A DNA stretch of 16,878 bases from Desulfarculaceae bacterium. GTDB lineage: Bacteria; Desulfobacterota; Desulfobacteria; Desulfobacterales; Desulfobacteraceae. The notes below the pieces were generated by a model. That model did no database searches and was not told the origin of the DNA. It worked only from the letters and a program-made list of their open reading frames with translations. The stretch spans positions 1 to 16,878 of the forward strand of contig JAIPEK010000017.1 in assembly GCA_021737205.1 (NCBI GenBank). The letters run 5' to 3'. Below, in pieces: positions 13,451 to 16,878 of this stretch. Every line of letters starts with the position of its first letter. Within the stretch, counting starts at the first letter, position 1. A program made the translations under genes and the position numbers.

Positions 13451-15442
13451 ATGCAACTGTTTACACTGAAATCGGAGTTTGCCCCCACGGGGGACCAGCC
13501 CGGGGCCATTGATTACCTGTCCGAAGGGGTGCTGGAGGGCGACCCCCACCAGGTGCTGCTCGGGGTCACCGGATCGGGCAAAACCTTTACAATGGCCAAC
13601 ATCATCGAGCGGGTGGGAAAACCCACGCTGATCATCGCCCCCAACAAAACCCTTGCCGCCCAGCTCTACAACGAGTTCCGGGAACTCTTTCCCCAGAACC
13701 GGGTGGAGTATTTTGTCAGTTACTACGACTATTACCAGCCGGAAGCGTATATTCCCTCCAGTGACACGTATATCCAGAAGGACGCCTCCATCAACGATAT
13801 GATCGACCAAATGCGCCATTCGGCCACGCGGGCGGTGCTGTCCAGAAAGGACGTGATCGTGGTGGCAAGCGTCTCCTGTATATACGGACTCGGTGCGCCC
13901 GAAGATTATCTCGGGCTGCGGGTCCACCTGGAGACGGACATGGATATCTCCCGGGAAAAGCTGTTGAAACGTCTGGTGAACATCCAGTACACCCGCAACG
14001 ACACGGATTTTCACCGGGGTACCTTCCGGGTCCGGGGAGACCGGGTGGAGATTTTTCCGGTGTACGAGGAGGAGCTGGCTCTGCGGGTGGATTTTTTCGG
14101 GGACACCATAGAGGAGATTTCCGAGATCGATCCCCTGAAAGGAACGGTGATCAACCGGATACGGGAGACGGCCGTGTTCCCGGCCTCTCACTACGTCACC
14201 ATGCAGCAGACCCGGGAGCGGGCCATGGAGGCCATCAAACGGGAACTCAAACAGCGGCTCGAATTCCTGCGGTCGGAAAACCGGCTGGTGGAGGCCCAGC
14301 GCCTGGAGGAACGGACCGAGTACGACCTGGAAATGATCAACGAGATCGGGTACTGCAACGGAATCGAGAACTACTCGAGACACCTGACCGGCAGAAAACC
14401 CGGAGAACCGCCCCCGACCCTGTTTGATTATTTCCCGGATGATATGCTGCTCTTCTTTGATGAAAGCCACATTTCGGTCTCCCAGCTTTCGGCCATGTAC
14501 AAGGCGGACCGGTCCAGGAAGGAGTCTCTTGTGGATTTCGGGTTCCGGCTGCCGTCAGCCGTGGACAACCGGCCTTTGAAATTTGACGAGTTCAGCGGAA
14601 AAATCAGCCGGCTCATCTATGTGTCCGCCACTCCGGCGGACTACGAGATGGAGAAGGCAAAAGGCCGTGTGGCGGAGCTGATCGTCCGGCCCACCGGGCT
14701 TCTGGATCCGGAAGTCGAGATCCGGCCTGCCGAAACCCAGGTGGACGACCTGTACGAGGAGATCGTGAAAAGGGTCGAAGCGGGGGAGCGGGTCCTGGTG
14801 ACCACGCTGACCAAACGGATGGCCGAGGATCTCACCGACTATTTCTTCGATCTCGGCGTCAAGGTCAAGTATCTTCACTCGGACATCGGCACGGTGGAAC
14901 GGATCGATATCATCCGGGATCTTCGGAAAGGGACCTTTGACGTACTGGTCGGGATCAACCTTCTGCGGGAAGGCCTTGATATTCCGGAAGTGTCGCTTGT
15001 GGCCATCCTGGACGCGGACAAGGAAGGATTTCTGCGCTCTTACCGGTCGTTCATCCAGACCTTCGGCCGGGCGGCGAGAAACGAATTCGGAAAAGTGATC
15101 ATGTACGCGGAGAAAGAGACCGGTTCCATGAAACGGGCGATCGAAGAGACGGACCGGCGGCGGAAAATCCAGAGGGCTTACAACAAAAAGCACGATATCA
15201 CCCCGTCCACGATCCGGAAGGCGATTGCCGCGTTCGACTACACCATGCCGGACAAGGCCGGAGCGGAAGAGTTCAAGGTGGCAGAGGACGTAAAGGACTA
15301 TACAGGCGAGGAAAAGGATTTTGCAGGCATGATCAGGGAACTCGAGGCGGACATGAAAAAAGCGTCAGAGGGGCCCGAGTTTGAGAAGGCCGCCAGGATC
15401 CGGGACCGGATCCGCGAGCTTAACCGGCTGAACAAAATGTAA
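13451..15442 (+). CDS. uvrB: UvrABC excinuclease subunit B (DNA damage recognition helicase)
   Basis: Central component of nucleotide excision repair: it is loaded by UvrA, verifies the lesion, and recruits UvrC for incision. It has 663 residues against 673 in E. coli. Walker A GVTGSGKT is at 38-45; the damage-probing beta-hairpin lies near residues 92-112 (YYDYYQPEAYIPSSDTYIQKD region); DESH is near 336-339; the helicase C-lobe has GINLLREGLDIPEVSLVAILDADKEGFLRS and FGRAARN. A C-terminal UVR motif (EFEKAARIRDRIRELNRL) is the UvrC contact. Every motif is intact. The ATG at 13451 starts the standard QLFTLKSEFAPTGDQPGAI; its Shine-Dalgarno is poor (GGAAAG is 14 nt away). It is followed 4 nt later by uvrC, so the two are probably one operon, giving a fixed supply of both incision subunits. 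Confidence 0.98.
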   Translation: MQLFTLKSEFAPTGDQPGAIDYLSEGVLEGDPHQVLLGVTGSGKTFTMANIIERVGKPTLIIAPNKTLAAQLYNEFRELFPQNRVEYFVSYYDYYQPEAYIPSSDTYIQKDASINDMIDQMRHSATRAVLSRKDVIVVASVSCIYGLGAPEDYLGLRVHLETDMDISREKLLKRLVNIQYTRNDTDFHRGTFRVRGDRVEIFPVYEEELALRVDFFGDTIEEISEIDPLKGTVINRIRETAVFPASHYVTMQQTRERAMEAIKRELKQRLEFLRSENRLVEAQRLEERTEYDLEMINEIGYCNGIENYSRHLTGRKPGEPPPTLFDYFPDDMLLFFDESHISVSQLSAMYKADRSRKESLVDFGFRLPSAVDNRPLKFDEFSGKISRLIYVSATPADYEMEKAKGRVAELIVRPTGLLDPEVEIRPAETQVDDLYEEIVKRVEAGERVLVTTLTKRMAEDLTDYFFDLGVKVKYLHSDIGTVERIDIIRDLRKGTFDVLVGINLLREGLDIPEVSLVAILDADKEGFLRSYRSFIQTFGRAARNEFGKVIMYAEKETGSMKRAIEETDRRRKIQRAYNKKHDITPSTIRKAIAAFDYTMPDKAGAEEFKVAEDVKDYTGEEKDFAGMIRELEADMKKASEGPEFEKAARIRDRIRELNRLNKM

Positions 15443-15446
15443 CGCG

Positions 15447-16878
15447 ATGACAGCGGACCACCTGACCGATAAATACAAAGAAGCGCCCACAGGACCCGGG
15501 GTCTACCTGATGAAAGACCGGAACGGCACGATCATCTACGTGGGCAAGGCCATGAACATCAAAAAGCGCCTGGCCTCGTACTTCGTGAACGACCGGCACG
15601 ATCCCAAGACCGCCATTCTGCTGAAAAAGGTCCGGGATTTCGATACCATCGTGACATCTTCGGACCACGAGGCGTACATCCTTGAATCCAACCTGATCAA
15701 GGAGCACGAACCCAAATACAACGTGATCCTCAAGGACGGAAAGAACTATCCGTACCTCAAGATCGACATCCGCGAGGAATTTCCGGCGATCCGGGTGGTG
15801 CGGAAGGTGAAAAAGGACGGTGCGCTGTACTTCGGGCCGTACTCCTCCGCCGGAAGCGTCCGGAAAACCCTCAAGCAGATCCACCGGATCTTCAAACTTC
15901 GAAAGTGCAAAAAAAGCCAGTTCAAAAACCGTTCCCGGCCGTGCCTCAACTTTCAGATCAAGGCATGCCTCGGGGTGTGCTGCAACGACGTGTCCAAAGC
16001 TGAATACGACCGGGTGATCAGGGATGTGTCCCTGTTTCTCAAGGGACGCACCGGCGAGATCAAAAGGCGCCTGAAAAAGGAGATGCAGCAGGAAGCCGAA
16101 CTGGAAAATTTTGAAAAGGCGGCCGAGATCCGGGACAACCTCCGGGCCGTGGAAAAGACCCTGGAGCGGCAGTATGTGGTGAGTACCGATCTCATGGACC
16201 GGGATGCGGCCGCCTGCGCCGTGGACGGGGCCAAAGCCGTGGTCACGGTGTTTCAGGTGAGGGGCGGGTATCTGGTGGATACCGCCTCCTTTCCCTTTGA
16301 TGTGTCCGGGGACACCCCGGCCGAAGTCCTGTCCGCATTCGTGGACCAGTACTATGAAAAGACCTCGTTCGTGCCCAAGGAGATTCTGCTGTCCCATTCC
16401 ATTGAAGACCGGGACATGGCCGAACAGGTGCTGGCCGGGAAAAAGGGGCAAAAGGTGACCGTTGCCGTGCCGTCAAGGGGCGAGAAAAAGCGTTTGGTGG
16501 AGATGGCGGGGGACAATGCAGAGGAGCGCCTGGAAAAGCTTGTATCTGCCCGGGCGGAAATGGAGTCCGTGCTGCTGGGGCTCAAAACCCTCATCGGCAT
16601 GGAAGCGTATCCCGGACGGATCGAGTGTTTTGACAACTCCAACACCGGGGGACAGAACCCGGTGTCCGCCATGGTGGTATTCCGGAACGGGGTGCCGGAA
16701 AAGGATTCGTACAGAAAATACATCATCCGGCATCCGGATGGGACGGATGACTACGCCTGCATGAAAGAGGTGCTGGAAAGAAGGTTCTCCGAAACCACCA
16801 GGGACAAAGAGTTCCCGGACCTGCTGCTGGTGGACGGGGGAAAAGGGCAGCTCGGGATCGCCGGGCGCGTGCTGGAGG
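15447..16878 (+). CDS. uvrC: UvrABC excinuclease subunit C (partial, C-terminus off the right edge)
   Basis: Nuclease of nucleotide excision repair that makes both the 3' and 5' cuts beside a lesion held by UvrB. The 477 visible codons cover the N-terminal GIY-YIG nuclease (GPGVYLMKDRNGTIIYVGKA, residues about 16-36, with RLASYF after), the KYNVILKDGKNYPYLKI segment, a cysteine-rich stretch (RKCKKSQ, RPCLNFQIKACLGVC), a UVR domain that docks on UvrB (ENFEKAAEIRDNLRAVE), and the start of the RNase H-like nuclease (IECFDNSNTGGQNPVSAMVVF and LLVDGGKGQL, whose aspartates are catalytic). The family is about 600-620 residues, so roughly 130 residues, including the helix-hairpin-helix pair, are off the window. 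It has no good ribosome site and starts 4 nt after the uvrB stop, which suggests reinitiation. Confidence 0.97.
   Translation, partial: MTADHLTDKYKEAPTGPGVYLMKDRNGTIIYVGKAMNIKKRLASYFVNDRHDPKTAILLKKVRDFDTIVTSSDHEAYILESNLIKEHEPKYNVILKDGKNYPYLKIDIREEFPAIRVVRKVKKDGALYFGPYSSAGSVRKTLKQIHRIFKLRKCKKSQFKNRSRPCLNFQIKACLGVCCNDVSKAEYDRVIRDVSLFLKGRTGEIKRRLKKEMQQEAELENFEKAAEIRDNLRAVEKTLERQYVVSTDLMDRDAAACAVDGAKAVVTVFQVRGGYLVDTASFPFDVSGDTPAEVLSAFVDQYYEKTSFVPKEILLSHSIEDRDMAEQVLAGKKGQKVTVAVPSRGEKKRLVEMAGDNAEERLEKLVSARAEMESVLLGLKTLIGMEAYPGRIECFDNSNTGGQNPVSAMVVFRNGVPEKDSYRKYIIRHPDGTDDYACMKEVLERRFSETTRDKEFPDLLLVDGGKGQLGIAGRVLE

Noticed and set aside
13403..14470. 355-codon open frame on the minus strand opposite uvrB
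   Set aside because: Antisense to intact uvrB, with no recognisable domain and no ribosome site. The same holds for the minus-strand frame at 15420-16451 opposite uvrC and the one at 7758-8807 opposite the STAND gene.

Overview
The window looks like chromosomal DNA from an anaerobic, moderately GC-rich Gram-negative bacterium. The best guess is a Desulfobacterota (sulfate-reducer-like) species. The grounds are a selenocysteine-containing, Tat-exported formate dehydrogenase, a small rubredoxin-like protein, an outer-membrane-type lipoprotein signal, strong AAGGAG ribosome sites, and a bacterial GlnRS beside uvrB-uvrC. This placement is inferred from gene content, not from a marker gene.

Layout from left to right. 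(1) Positions 1-2865, minus strand: most of a periplasmic molybdopterin/selenocysteine formate dehydrogenase alpha subunit (FdnG type). It is read through an in-frame UGA (2290-2292) followed by a SECIS-like hairpin, and its C-terminus lies off the left edge. (2) Positions 3142-10175, plus strand: a tight four-gene signalling cassette. It encodes a periplasmic binding lipoprotein, a membrane histidine kinase (HAMP-PAS-HisKA-HATPase), a response regulator whose output domain looks like STAS, and a ~1094-residue STAND ATPase/TPR protein ending in a SARP-type winged helix plus BTAD. The genes overlap or nearly touch, so they are probably one transcript. No transporter permease or ATPase is present, so the binding protein is best read as a sensor. 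(3) Positions 10189-11201, minus strand: a 55-residue rubredoxin-like protein and a transglutaminase-fold protein. (4) Positions 11472-13163, minus strand: glnS. (5) Positions 13451-16878, plus strand: uvrB followed after 4 nt by uvrC, which runs off the right edge.

The intergenic gaps hold unusual repeats. A ~105-bp element occurs twice in opposite orientation (2889-2993 and 11349-11453, ~86% identical without gaps). It is built from 9-nt CATGAAG-type units arranged as a long imperfect palindrome. Two other gaps hold unrelated sequences built the same way from 7-nt units: ACTTGAG-type at 10375-10432, and GTGAACC-type inverted arms at 13198-13222 and 13314-13338, which bracket the glnS promoter and end just before the uvrB promoter.

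Working model for the signalling cassette (inference): ligand binding by the lipoprotein is passed to the kinase, then by phosphorylation to the REC-STAS protein. That protein has no DNA-binding domain, so it may act by protein contact on the STAND/SARP regulator, which would bind DNA. The divergent formate dehydrogenase operon is an obvious candidate target, but nothing in the sequence proves it.
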